Assembly: GCA_900556615.1 (NCBI GenBank)
Contig: USPP01000046.1
Span: forward strand, 1-8,924
DNA: 8,924 bases
Direction: 5' to 3'
Source of the DNA: an uncultured Eubacteriales bacterium
Lineage (GTDB): Bacteria > Bacillota > Clostridia > Oscillospirales > CAG-272
Under the pieces are notes generated by a model, which had not been told where the DNA came from, did no database searches, and saw nothing but the letters and a program-made list of their open reading frames with translations. The position numbers and the translations under genes are program-made. Positions 1 to 5,701 of the stretch are shown here, piece after piece (the stretch's first letter is position 1; each line of letters opens with the position of its first letter).

Positions 1-554
1 CCCGCCGACAAGGCAAACCGACAAAACAAATGAAGAACAACACATACGACAAGAGCCGTTCCGCAAAGCACCGGAGACTTTTTTGCAGGCTTTAAATAAA
101 CGAACAGCACAAGAGAAAACACCGCGGTTACAAGAGCAAGCGCAATAATTTCCGGAATGTTTGATATAATCGCGTCCTTCATCTCTCCGCCGAAATGCTC
201 CGCCGCGTCTCCCGCCATTGTCATCTTGGTCGTTTCCATATAAGTCATAAAGACGCTTGAATAACATATTTGTGTACAAAACCATACCGAAGTTAAACAA
301 GCTGTCACGGTACTGAGAATACAGTTGATTTTTTCCGAAAAAAAGGAATATATCCCTGTAAAAAAGCAACCGAGTGGAAGACTGAATAAGATGGGATATA
401 TAAATCTTGAGGTAAAATCAAGCTCCTCTGTTATATGAAAAAATAATTCCATAAAAGCAAAAAAAGCAGAAAAAAGCAATGCCTGAAAAACCATTGACTT
501 CCATTTTCTAAAATGTCTCCGGCAGAACAGCTCTGCTGTTTTTAATGAATCCAT
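1..554 (-). CDS. Partial polytopic membrane protein, probably N-terminus of an LTA synthase family sulfatase
   Basis: An open frame runs leftward from ATG at 552-554 off the window edge, giving 184 whole codons without a stop. A GGGAG ribosome binding site lies about 9 nt upstream of the start. The N-terminus is basic (CRRHFRKWKS). About five hydrophobic segments follow, near residues 22-40, 52-72, 78-98, 133-153 and 162-180. Between segments 3 and 4 is a polar loop with YMETTKMTMAGDAAEHFGGE. Five N-terminal helices with a loop of this kind before the fourth resemble clostridial lipoteichoic acid synthase-like proteins, whose extracellular sulfatase-fold domain polymerises or transfers glycerol phosphate. 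That catalytic domain would lie outside the window, so the family call is an inference from topology and loop flavour; a generic membrane protein is the alternative. The gene lies downstream of the ABC-F gene on the same strand with a gap of about 97 nt, so it may be cotranscribed. Confidence 0.5.
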   Translation of the reverse strand, partial: MDSLKTAELFCRRHFRKWKSMVFQALLFSAFFAFMELFFHITEELDFTSRFIYPILFSLPLGCFFTGIYSFFSEKINCILSTVTACLTSVWFCTQICYSSVFMTYMETTKMTMAGDAAEHFGGEMKDAIISNIPEIIALALVTAVFSLVLFVYLKPAKKSPVLCGTALVVCVVLHLFCRFALSA

Positions 555-651
555 AAAACAAATCTCCCGTTAACTGTTATAAATTTGTTTCTTAAAAACA
601 AAATTCAACCGTTTTCGACGTCATTTCGATTAAAAGGTTCCCTCTTAACCG

Positions 652-2265
652 TTAAAGTGTTATACTCTGGCACCCAAGCTGTTTTTTGTATTCTACAAAA
701 TCGTCGTAATTACCGCTTCGGTCGGTAAAGCCTCCGTCATCGCGAATCTCAATAACTCTATTGGCAACCGTGTTCACAATCTCATAATCGTGTGAAGTAA
801 AAAGAACATTGCCCTTGAAAGAGGATAAACCGTTGTTAACCGCAGTAATCGACTCAAGGTCGAGATGATCGGTCGGCTGGTCAAGAAGCAAAACATTGGA
901 ACCAAACAGCATCATTCTCGAAAACATACACCGTACCTTTTCCCCACCCGAAAGAACATTTACCGGCTTGAAAACACTTTCGTTTGAAAAAAGCATTCTT
1001 CCGAGAAAACCACGAAGATAAGTTTCGGTCTGATCCTTTGAATAACGTCTCATCCAATCCAGGATGGAATCGGTGCAGTTATTAAAATATGACGTGTTGT
1101 CATGCGGAAAATAAGATGTCGTTATGCTGATTCCCCATTTAAAGCTCCCCGAATCCGCTCCCGACTCTTCCATAAGGATTTTAAACAAAGCAGTGATTGC
1201 CGTCTCATTACCAACAAAAGCAATTTTATCACCTTTTGTCACTGTAAAACTCAGGTTTTTAAAAAGACAGCGCCCATCTTCCGATTTTGTAAGTTCGGAA
1301 ACCGCAAGAATATCCTTACCCGCTTCTCTATCCATATCAAACCCGATAAAAGGATATCTTCTGCTTGACGCCGGCATTTCTTCTACCGTAAGCTTATCAA
1401 GGAGCTTTCTTCTGGATGTTGCCTGACGGGATTTTGATTTATTTGCCGAAAACCGAGAAATAAAAGTTTGAAGCTCTTTGATTTTATCCTCGTTTTTCTT
1501 GTTCTGTTGTTTGATAAGTCTTTGCATTAGCTGACTTGATTCATACCAAAACTCATAATTACCGACATACATTTTTATTGAACCATAGTCAATATCAACA
1601 ATATTCGTACAGACATTATTCAGAAAATGTCTGTCATGTGACACAACTAACACCGTTCCGAAATAATCGGCAAGAAAATCTTCAAGCCAAGTAACGGCGT
1701 TGATGTCAAGACCATTTGTAGGCTCGTCAAGAAGGATTATATCAGGATTCCCGAAAAGAGCCTGAGCAAGAAGAACCTTTACTTTTTCACTCTCCCTCAA
1801 AGTTGACATCGATTCATAAAGCAGGGCTTCCGATATTCCAAGCCCCTGAAGCAGCTTTGAAGCATCTGCTTCCGCTTCCCATCCGTTTAACTCGGCAAAC
1901 TCTCCCTCAAGCTCGGAAGCGCGCATCCCGTCCTCATCGGAAAAATCAACCTTTTCGTATATTGCCTCTTTTTCTTTCATTATATTATAAAGGCGCATAT
2001 TCCCCTGAATAACGGTATCAAGAACAGAAAAACCGTCATAGGCAAAATGATCCTGCTTCAGCACCGACATGCGCACCGTATCCGGGATAGAAACGCTTCC
2101 GTGCGTAGGCTCAAGCTCACCACAAAGGAGCTTCAAAAAGGTCGATTTTCCAGCACCGTTCGCGCCGATTATACCATAGCAATTCCCAGGAGTAAATTTT
2201 AGGTCAACATCCTTGAAAAGGAGTTGTCCCCCGAATTGAAACGTTAGATCTGTGACTGTTATCAT
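652..2265 (-). CDS. ABC-F family ATPase (YkpA/YbiT-like ribosome-associated translation factor)
   Basis: This is a 537-residue cytosolic protein with two ATP-binding domains and no membrane segment, as expected for ABC-F factors that act at the ribosomal E site. Domain 1 has Walker A GANGAGKST (34-42), Walker B with DE at 180-181 and the switch His210. The inter-domain linker (about 240-305) contains SRFSANKSKSRQATSR, typical of the YbiT/YkpA branch. Domain 2 has an intact signature LSGGEK (438-443) and His492. However, its Walker A is GNETAITAL (352-360), with Ile357 where Lys is expected, and its Walker B is DQPTDHLD, with Gln463 for the catalytic Glu. The domain 1 signature is also divergent (MSTLRESEK, 153-161). 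The start at 2265 is chosen because it follows AAAGGA, begins the usual family N-terminus (MITVTDL), and lies downstream of the promoter. An in-frame ATG at 2397 lies upstream of that promoter. Whether it confers antibiotic resistance cannot be told; this branch is usually housekeeping. Confidence 0.93.
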   Translation of the reverse strand: MITVTDLTFQFGGQLLFKDVDLKFTPGNCYGIIGANGAGKSTFLKLLCGELEPTHGSVSIPDTVRMSVLKQDHFAYDGFSVLDTVIQGNMRLYNIMKEKEAIYEKVDFSDEDGMRASELEGEFAELNGWEAEADASKLLQGLGISEALLYESMSTLRESEKVKVLLAQALFGNPDIILLDEPTNGLDINAVTWLEDFLADYFGTVLVVSHDRHFLNNVCTNIVDIDYGSIKMYVGNYEFWYESSQLMQRLIKQQNKKNEDKIKELQTFISRFSANKSKSRQATSRRKLLDKLTVEEMPASSRRYPFIGFDMDREAGKDILAVSELTKSEDGRCLFKNLSFTVTKGDKIAFVGNETAITALFKILMEESGADSGSFKWGISITTSYFPHDNTSYFNNCTDSILDWMRRYSKDQTETYLRGFLGRMLFSNESVFKPVNVLSGGEKVRCMFSRMMLFGSNVLLLDQPTDHLDLESITAVNNGLSSFKGNVLFTSHDYEIVNTVANRVIEIRDDGGFTDRSGNYDDFVEYKKQLGCQSITL

Positions 2266-2288
2266 TGATAAATCCTTTCGCTGTATCC

Positions 2289-2311
2289 TGCGGAAGAGAT
2301 TTGTTTCCGCA
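2289..2311 (-). repeat. Hairpin in the ABC-F 5' leader
   Basis: TGCGGAA (2289-2295) and TTCCGCA (2305-2311) form a perfect 7-bp stem with a 9-nt loop. It lies between the predicted transcription start and the ribosome binding site. It may affect translation or mRNA stability. It has no U-tract, so it is not a simple terminator. Confidence 0.5.
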
Positions 2312-2323
2312 ATAATAGTGTAT

Positions 2324-2352
2324 AGTATATCACATTCATTTGCTGTCGTCAA
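2324..2352 (-). promoter_or_regulatory. Sigma-A-type promoter for the ABC-F gene
   Basis: Read on the minus strand, TTGACG (2347-2352) is followed by a 17-nt spacer and TATACT (2324-2329), a near-consensus housekeeping promoter with TGTGA just before the -10 box. Transcription would start near 2317, leaving a 5' leader of about 52 nt before the ATG at 2265. Confidence 0.8.
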
Positions 2353-2365
2353 GTCTTTCATGGCT

Positions 2366-2406
2366 TTTCCGGCTTTGTTCAGCCGAATCACAAACAAAGC
2401 CGGAAA
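2366..2406. repeat. 14-bp inverted repeat upstream of the ABC-F promoter
   Basis: TTTCCGGCTTTGTT (2366-2379) and AACAAAGCCGGAAA (2393-2406) are perfect complements around a 13-nt loop. The loop contains AGCCG (2381-2385), which can pair alternatively with CGGCT in the left arm. The element lies upstream of the -35 box of the leftward promoter and is not followed by a T-run on either strand. An operator, or the remnant of a bidirectional terminator, is possible. Confidence 0.55.
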
Positions 2407-2570
2407 GAGATGTTTTATCGCATATACCGATTGGGAATAGCTTTATGCACTGATTTTTTCTTACAATACAGATTATTACATATTATTTTCTGTTTCCGCA
2501 TAATCTCTTTGTTAATGGCGCAAAAAGTGTCTTTTTTAATATCATCAGTATATATTTTTGTGAAAAACTA

Positions 2571-2599
2571 TTGATTATTTATTACATATGTGATATACT
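2571..2599 (+). promoter_or_regulatory. Sigma-A-type promoter for the hydrogenase operon
   Basis: TTGATT (2571-2576), a 17-nt spacer and TATACT (2594-2599), with TGTGA before the -10 box, form a good housekeeping-type promoter reading right. The predicted start is near 2606, giving a leader of about 87 nt before the GTG of hydC. The 14 nt around the -10 (2588-2601) are identical to those of the divergent ABC-F promoter. Confidence 0.75.
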
Positions 2600-2629
2600 A
2601 TTTCTGATATAAGTATATGTGCATATTTA

Positions 2630-2663
2630 ATATCGTACACTTTACTGCTCAATTATATCGTAC
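2630..2663 (+). repeat. Pair of 9-bp direct repeats in the operon leader
   Basis: ATATCGTAC occurs at 2630-2638 and again at 2655-2663, 25 bp apart start to start, inside the predicted 5' leader. This could be a pair of half-sites for a regulator, or chance in AT-rich DNA. Confidence 0.4.
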
Positions 2664-2692
2664 TGAAGAATACAATACGGAGGTCATGATAA

Positions 2693-3187
2693 GTGCAAAA
2701 GAAAATCAGCAATTACCCTTTTAAGGGGACCGCAGAGCAAAAAGATAAGCTTGATGCGGTTATTGAGCAAAACAAGCATGATAAAAGCCGTTTGATGGCG
2801 GTCATGCAGGCAGCGCAGGATATTTACGGATATCTTCCTGCCGAGGTTCAGAAAGCGATAGCCGACGGGATGGATGTCCCGGTTGAAAAAGTATTCGGCG
2901 TTTCTACTTTCTACGCTCAGTTCACTCTCTCCCCCAAAGGAGAAAACAACATTTCCGTCTGTCTCGGAACTGCCTGCTATGTAAAAGGCTCAGGAGAAAT
3001 TTTTGATAGGCTCTCCGAAAAACTCGGTATCGGTGCTGACGAATGTACCCCGGACGGGAAATTCAGTCTCACTGCCTGCCGCTGTATCGGAGCCTGCGGA
3101 CTCGCGCCGGTTCTGACCGTAAACGAAGAAGTCTACGGACGTCTTTCAGCCGATGACGTAGATAAAATACTTGCAAAATACAGATAA
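2693..3187 (+). CDS. hydC: NuoE-like [2Fe-2S] subunit of bifurcating [FeFe] hydrogenase (HydC/HndA)
   Basis: This 164-residue protein belongs to the 24-kDa (NuoE) family, with a helical N-terminus and a thioredoxin-like [2Fe-2S] domain. The cluster ligands are the classic C-x4-C plus C-x3-C set: Cys90 and Cys95 in SVCLGTAC, Cys131 and Cys135 in CIGACG. The helical half contains YGYLP and FGVSTFYAQF, both family hallmarks. In HydABC/HndABCD hydrogenases this subunit docks on the NuoF-like flavoprotein and helps carry electrons between NAD(P)H, ferredoxin and the hydrogenase subunit. The start is GTG at 2693, 9 nt after GGAGG (2679-2683). An ATG at 2686 is out of frame and too close to that site. 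This is the first gene of the operon, unusually far (six genes) from its partner hydB. Complex I membership is unlikely because no other complex I gene is present. Confidence 0.93.
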   Translation: MQKKISNYPFKGTAEQKDKLDAVIEQNKHDKSRLMAVMQAAQDIYGYLPAEVQKAIADGMDVPVEKVFGVSTFYAQFTLSPKGENNISVCLGTACYVKGSGEIFDRLSEKLGIGADECTPDGKFSLTACRCIGACGLAPVLTVNEEVYGRLSADDVDKILAKYR

Positions 3188-3220
3188 TATCCCAAACGTC
3201 TGAGAAAGGAAAGTTACCGC

Positions 3221-3574
3221 ATGAAAATCAGTACCATAAAAGAACTGCTCTCCGCTGATGTCCTGTGCTGTGAAGAAAAAATTTCCAATGAGGTCTTTTC
3301 CGCCTGCGGAAGCGATATGATGAGCGATGTTCTTGCGTATGTCAAGGATCAAGCGGTCCTTCTTACAGGTCTTGTTAATTCACAGGTTATCCGCACTGCT
3401 GAAATGATGGATATGAAGTGTATAGTATTCGTGCGCACAAAAATGCCGAACAGCGAAATGATTGCGTTAGCAGAGGAAAACGGGATTGTCCTGCTCGCAA
3501 CAAAAATGCGTTTGTATGAAGCATGCGGAATCCTGTACAGCAACGGACTTATCGGTAATAAGGTTGCAACATGA
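3221..3574 (+). CDS. DRTGG-domain protein 1 of the hydrogenase cluster
   Basis: This small cytosolic protein of 117 residues covers about one DRTGG domain, a fold also found in the N-terminal part of HPr kinase and in CBS-linked proteins. Its molecular role is not known to me; a ligand-sensing or partner-binding role is plausible. Visible landmarks are SACGSDMMSDVLA (28-40), LLTGLVNSQVIRTAEMMD (47-64) and CIVFVR (67-72). The literal DRTGG string is absent, as is common in this family. AAAGGAAAG about 9 nt before the ATG is the ribosome binding site. The stop overlaps the next start by 4 nt (ATGA, 3571-3574), which suggests translational coupling with the RsbW-like ATPase. Relatives recur next to [FeFe] hydrogenase genes in Clostridia, from memory. 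A second, diverged DRTGG-like protein lies at 5375. Confidence 0.8.
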   Translation: MKISTIKELLSADVLCCEEKISNEVFSACGSDMMSDVLAYVKDQAVLLTGLVNSQVIRTAEMMDMKCIVFVRTKMPNSEMIALAEENGIVLLATKMRLYEACGILYSNGLIGNKVAT

Positions 3575-3999
3575 ACGATAGACTTACCTTTCACTTTGAC
3601 GTAGACGGATCCGATTTCACTTCTGCCGGTCAAGCGTCGGTACAAGTCAAAAAGGATTTAAGGCAGCTTGGTTTATCTCCCGAAATAATCAGGCGTGTTT
3701 CTATTGCAATGTATGAAGGCGAAATCAATATGGTAATCCACGCAGGCGGCGGAGCAGCAGATGTCAACGTCACAGAGGATTACATAGAGATCGTTCTTAC
3801 TGATCACGGACCGGGAATCAAAGATATCAGTCAGGCGATGCAGGAGGGGTTTTCCACTGCTCCCGATAATATCAGATCATTGGGATTCGGTGCCGGTATG
3901 GGACTTCCCAATATGAAACGATACACCGATTATATGAATATTCAATCAACAGTCGGTGTTGGAACCATTGTCACAATGAAGGTTTTTATTCCGAATTAA
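3571..3999 (+). CDS. RsbW-like anti-sigma-factor-type ATPase/serine kinase
   Basis: This 142-residue stand-alone HATPase_c (GHKL) domain resembles the anti-sigma serine kinases RsbW and SpoIIAB. The N-box is at 49-60 with Glu49 and Asn53 followed by VIHAGG, the G1 box is DHGPGI (78-83), and the G2 lid is GFGAGMGLPN (105-114). There is no dimerisation/phospho-His domain, so it is not a classical sensor kinase. Family members phosphorylate STAS-domain antagonists and bind sigma factors; neither partner is encoded in the window. It is probably translated by coupling to the preceding DRTGG gene: the start lies in the ATGA overlap and there is only a weak AAGG ahead of it. It sits immediately upstream of the HydS-like gene, so a role in transmitting the state of that protein is a reasonable inference. 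True kinase activity is unproven. Confidence 0.85.
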   Translation: MNDRLTFHFDVDGSDFTSAGQASVQVKKDLRQLGLSPEIIRRVSIAMYEGEINMVIHAGGGAADVNVTEDYIEIVLTDHGPGIKDISQAMQEGFSTAPDNIRSLGFGAGMGLPNMKRYTDYMNIQSTVGVGTIVTMKVFIPN

Positions 4000-4021
4000 A
4001 ACTCCGGAAGGTAGTGTGCTT

Positions 4022-5308
4022 ATGAACTCATATGAACATTCGGTCTGCCTCGATGTAAAAAAATGCAACGGCTGTACTACCTGCCTAAAACATTGTCCTA
4101 CCGAAGCAATCAGAATTCGTAATCATCATGCCGAGATCAATCAGGAACGCTGCATAGATTGCGGAGAATGTATTCGTGTATGCCCGAATAAAGCCAAAAA
4201 AGCCGTTTGCTCAAAGCTTGAGGCTATGGACAGGTTCAAATGGAAAATAGCAATTCCTGCCCCAACTCTTTACGGACAGTTTGACAATCTCGACGATGTG
4301 GATTACGTCCTTCAGGGGTTGCTTGAGATTGGCTTCGATGATGTATATGAGGTTTCTGCCGCAGCCGAAATTGTATCGGCATATACCCGTTTATATCTGA
4401 AAACCGAGGGTATAAAAAAACCGGTGATAAGTTCCGCATGTCCTGTTGTTCTGCGTCTTATCGGCTTGCGTTTTCCTTCGCTCAGCGACAATATTTCTCA
4501 TTTGCTTCCGCCGATGGAGATTGCTGCTCATATTGCAAGAAGGAAAGCTAAAAAACAGCACCCGGAATTATCCGATGATGAAATCGGCGTCTGTTTTATT
4601 TCTCCCTGCCCTGCAAAAGTCAGCTATGTAAAAAATGGATTTGCCGGATATAAGAGTGCTGTAGACGCAGTAGTATCGATAAGTGATTTATATTTCCTTA
4701 TGATCGGAAAAATGAACAACTGCACCAATCCTCCGCCACTTTCCGAATCCGGAATGATCGGAATCGGCTGGGCTTCATCGGGAGGCGAGGCAACGTCGCT
4801 TTTCAATGACCACTATCTTGCTGCTGACGGAATAGACAATGTAATTAAAGTACTTGACCTCATCGAAAACAGCAATATCCCTCCTCTTGAATTCATCGAG
4901 CTTAATGCCTGTATCGGCGGATGTGTAGGCGGCGTAATGACCGTCCAAAACCCTTTTATAGCAAAAGCAAGGCTTCAAAATCTCAGAAGATATCTTCCGG
5001 TTTCACAAAATTTTATCTCTAAAGATGAAGCACAGTATATTCCGGACGATTTCTTTTTCAACGAGCTTCCCGTCTATCACCCGATATCCCGTTTAAGCGA
5101 TAACATGGCTGAATCCATGAGAATGATGTCGGATATCCAGAAGCTTAAGGATAAGCTTCCCGGAATCGACTGTGGTTCCTGCGGAGCACCAAACTGCCGC
5201 GCATTTGCGGAGGATGTTATAAAAAACAGTGCCGATATCAAAGACTGTGTACTGTTGCTTCGTCAAAAGCTTATTCAGTTATCCGAGGAAGAAAAACTCG
5301 AAAAATAA
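4022..5308 (+). CDS. HydS-like [FeFe]-hydrogenase homologue (putative sensory), with 2x[4Fe-4S] and C-terminal Fe-S domain
   Basis: This protein has 428 residues from ATG 4022. That start lies 10 nt after GGAAGG; a GTG at 4016 is only 4 nt away. An N-terminal bacterial ferredoxin domain carries two [4Fe-4S] motifs (Cys15, 18, 21, 25 and Cys44, 47, 50, 54). A hydrogenase H-domain follows, with all four H-cluster cysteines: Cys140 in SSACPVV, Cys196 in SPCPAK, Cys297 and Cys301 in NACIGGCVGG. The usual proton-transfer Cys just before Cys140 is Ala139, and the canonical Met before PC in the second motif is Ser. The C-terminus has a Fes-type [4Fe-4S] motif C-x2-C-x4-C-x16-C (Cys384, 387, 392, 409). 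Loss of the proton-relay Cys is a feature of group C sensory hydrogenases such as Thermotoga HydS, so sensing of H2 or redox state is more likely than turnover. Unlike many of those it has no PAS domain. Its neighbours are kinase-like and DRTGG proteins. Confidence 0.87.
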   Translation: MNSYEHSVCLDVKKCNGCTTCLKHCPTEAIRIRNHHAEINQERCIDCGECIRVCPNKAKKAVCSKLEAMDRFKWKIAIPAPTLYGQFDNLDDVDYVLQGLLEIGFDDVYEVSAAAEIVSAYTRLYLKTEGIKKPVISSACPVVLRLIGLRFPSLSDNISHLLPPMEIAAHIARRKAKKQHPELSDDEIGVCFISPCPAKVSYVKNGFAGYKSAVDAVVSISDLYFLMIGKMNNCTNPPPLSESGMIGIGWASSGGEATSLFNDHYLAADGIDNVIKVLDLIENSNIPPLEFIELNACIGGCVGGVMTVQNPFIAKARLQNLRRYLPVSQNFISKDEAQYIPDDFFFNELPVYHPISRLSDNMAESMRMMSDIQKLKDKLPGIDCGSCGAPNCRAFAEDVIKNSADIKDCVLLLRQKLIQLSEEEKLEK

Positions 5309-5325
5309 CATTTTCGGCGGAATAT

Positions 5326-5341
5326 TTACATAACCATGTAA
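5326..5341 (+). repeat. Short hairpin after the HydS-like gene
   Basis: TTACAT (5326-5331) and ATGTAA (5336-5341) form a 6-bp stem with loop AACC in the 66-nt gap after the HydS-like stop codon. It is AT-rich and not followed by a T-run, so it is not a terminator. It may be an mRNA processing or stability element, or chance. Confidence 0.3.
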
Positions 5342-5374
5342 GCATACGCTTGACAGGAAAGGTATAAAACAGAT

Positions 5375-5701
5375 ATGAAGGTATCGGAACTATTAAACAG
5401 CAGTCCGCTGTCTCCCGTCTGCATACCGGACGGGAGCCGTGAAATCAATGGTGCATATATAGGCGATTTGCTGAGTTGGGTTATGGGAAGAGCCTCTGCC
5501 GGCGACGCATGGATTACGATTATGTCCAATATAAATATAGTAGCGGTCGCTTCGCTTGCCGATGTTGCCTGTATTATTCTTGCAGAGGGAGTTACTCTTC
5601 CGGAGGATATCATAAAGACAGCGGAAGCGAAAGGCGTCAATATTCTTTCATCGAAATTTGACGCTTATGAAACAGCAGTAACGCTATACAAGCTGATATG
5701 A
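5375..5701 (+). CDS. DRTGG-domain-like protein 2
   Basis: This 108-residue protein has the same general layout as the first DRTGG protein (3221-3574): a short N-terminal MKVSELL, a central hydrophobic core (WITIMSNINIVAVASLADVACIILAEG, about 47-71), then PEDIIKTAEAKGVNILSSKFDAYETAVTLYKLI, which matches the corresponding C-terminal part of protein 1 in spacing and character. It is therefore probably a diverged paralogue with an unknown ligand. GGAAAGG (5356-5362) lies 12 nt before the ATG. The stop overlaps the PHP gene start by 4 nt (ATGA), pointing to coupled translation. A TTGACA at 5350 overlaps the ribosome binding site region and is not treated as a promoter. The assignment is less certain than for protein 1 because similarity is judged by eye. 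Confidence 0.7.
   Translation: MKVSELLNSSPLSPVCIPDGSREINGAYIGDLLSWVMGRASAGDAWITIMSNINIVAVASLADVACIILAEGVTLPEDIIKTAEAKGVNILSSKFDAYETAVTLYKLI

Larger units (their letters stand above)
2266..2692. other. Divergent intergenic control region
   Basis: This gap of about 427 nt separates the leftward ABC-F gene from the rightward hydrogenase operon. It carries one promoter for each direction, an ABC-F leader hairpin, a 14-bp inverted repeat, and short direct repeats, each listed separately. The stretch from about 2410 to 2550 is AT-rich. Apart from one copy of TGTTTCCGCA at 2491-2500 I see no gene, RNA or terminator in it. Confidence 0.85.

Noticed and set aside
555..651. Intrinsic terminator after the ABC-F gene
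   Set aside because: Only a 4-bp GGTT/AACC stem and an AT-only TTTGTTT/AAACAAA stem are present; neither is GC-rich enough to call.
2266..2397. N-terminal extension of the ABC-F protein by 44 residues from an in-frame ATG at 2397
   Set aside because: It would start upstream of the TTGACG-N17-TATACT promoter, has no ribosome binding site, and the family's normal N-terminus begins at 2265.
2558..2576. Rex-like redox-regulator site (TTGTGAAAA next to the -35 box)
   Set aside because: Only one half-site resembles the Rex consensus; the other half does not match TTTCACAA or TTAACAA.
2686..2724. A 12-codon mini-ORF (ATG at 2686) overlapping the hydC start, a possible leader peptide
   Set aside because: The ATG is only 2 nt from GGAGG, too close for initiation; the GTG at 2693 has normal spacing and the recognised NuoE frame.
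2693..3187. Complex I (nuoE/nuoF) operon instead of hydrogenase
   Set aside because: No other complex I subunit is present, HydB has the extra N-terminal [2Fe-2S] domain, and hndB and HydS-like neighbours are typical of hydrogenase clusters.
4022..5308. Annotating the HydS-like protein as the catalytic hydrogenase of the operon
   Set aside because: The proton-relay Cys is replaced by Ala and other pocket residues differ; the catalytic HydA/HndD normally follows hydB and should lie beyond the right edge.
5350..5355. Perfect TTGACA -35 box before the second DRTGG gene
   Set aside because: A -10 box at normal spacing would fall on the start codon, and the hexamer adjoins the ribosome binding site; no TATAAT-like element fits.
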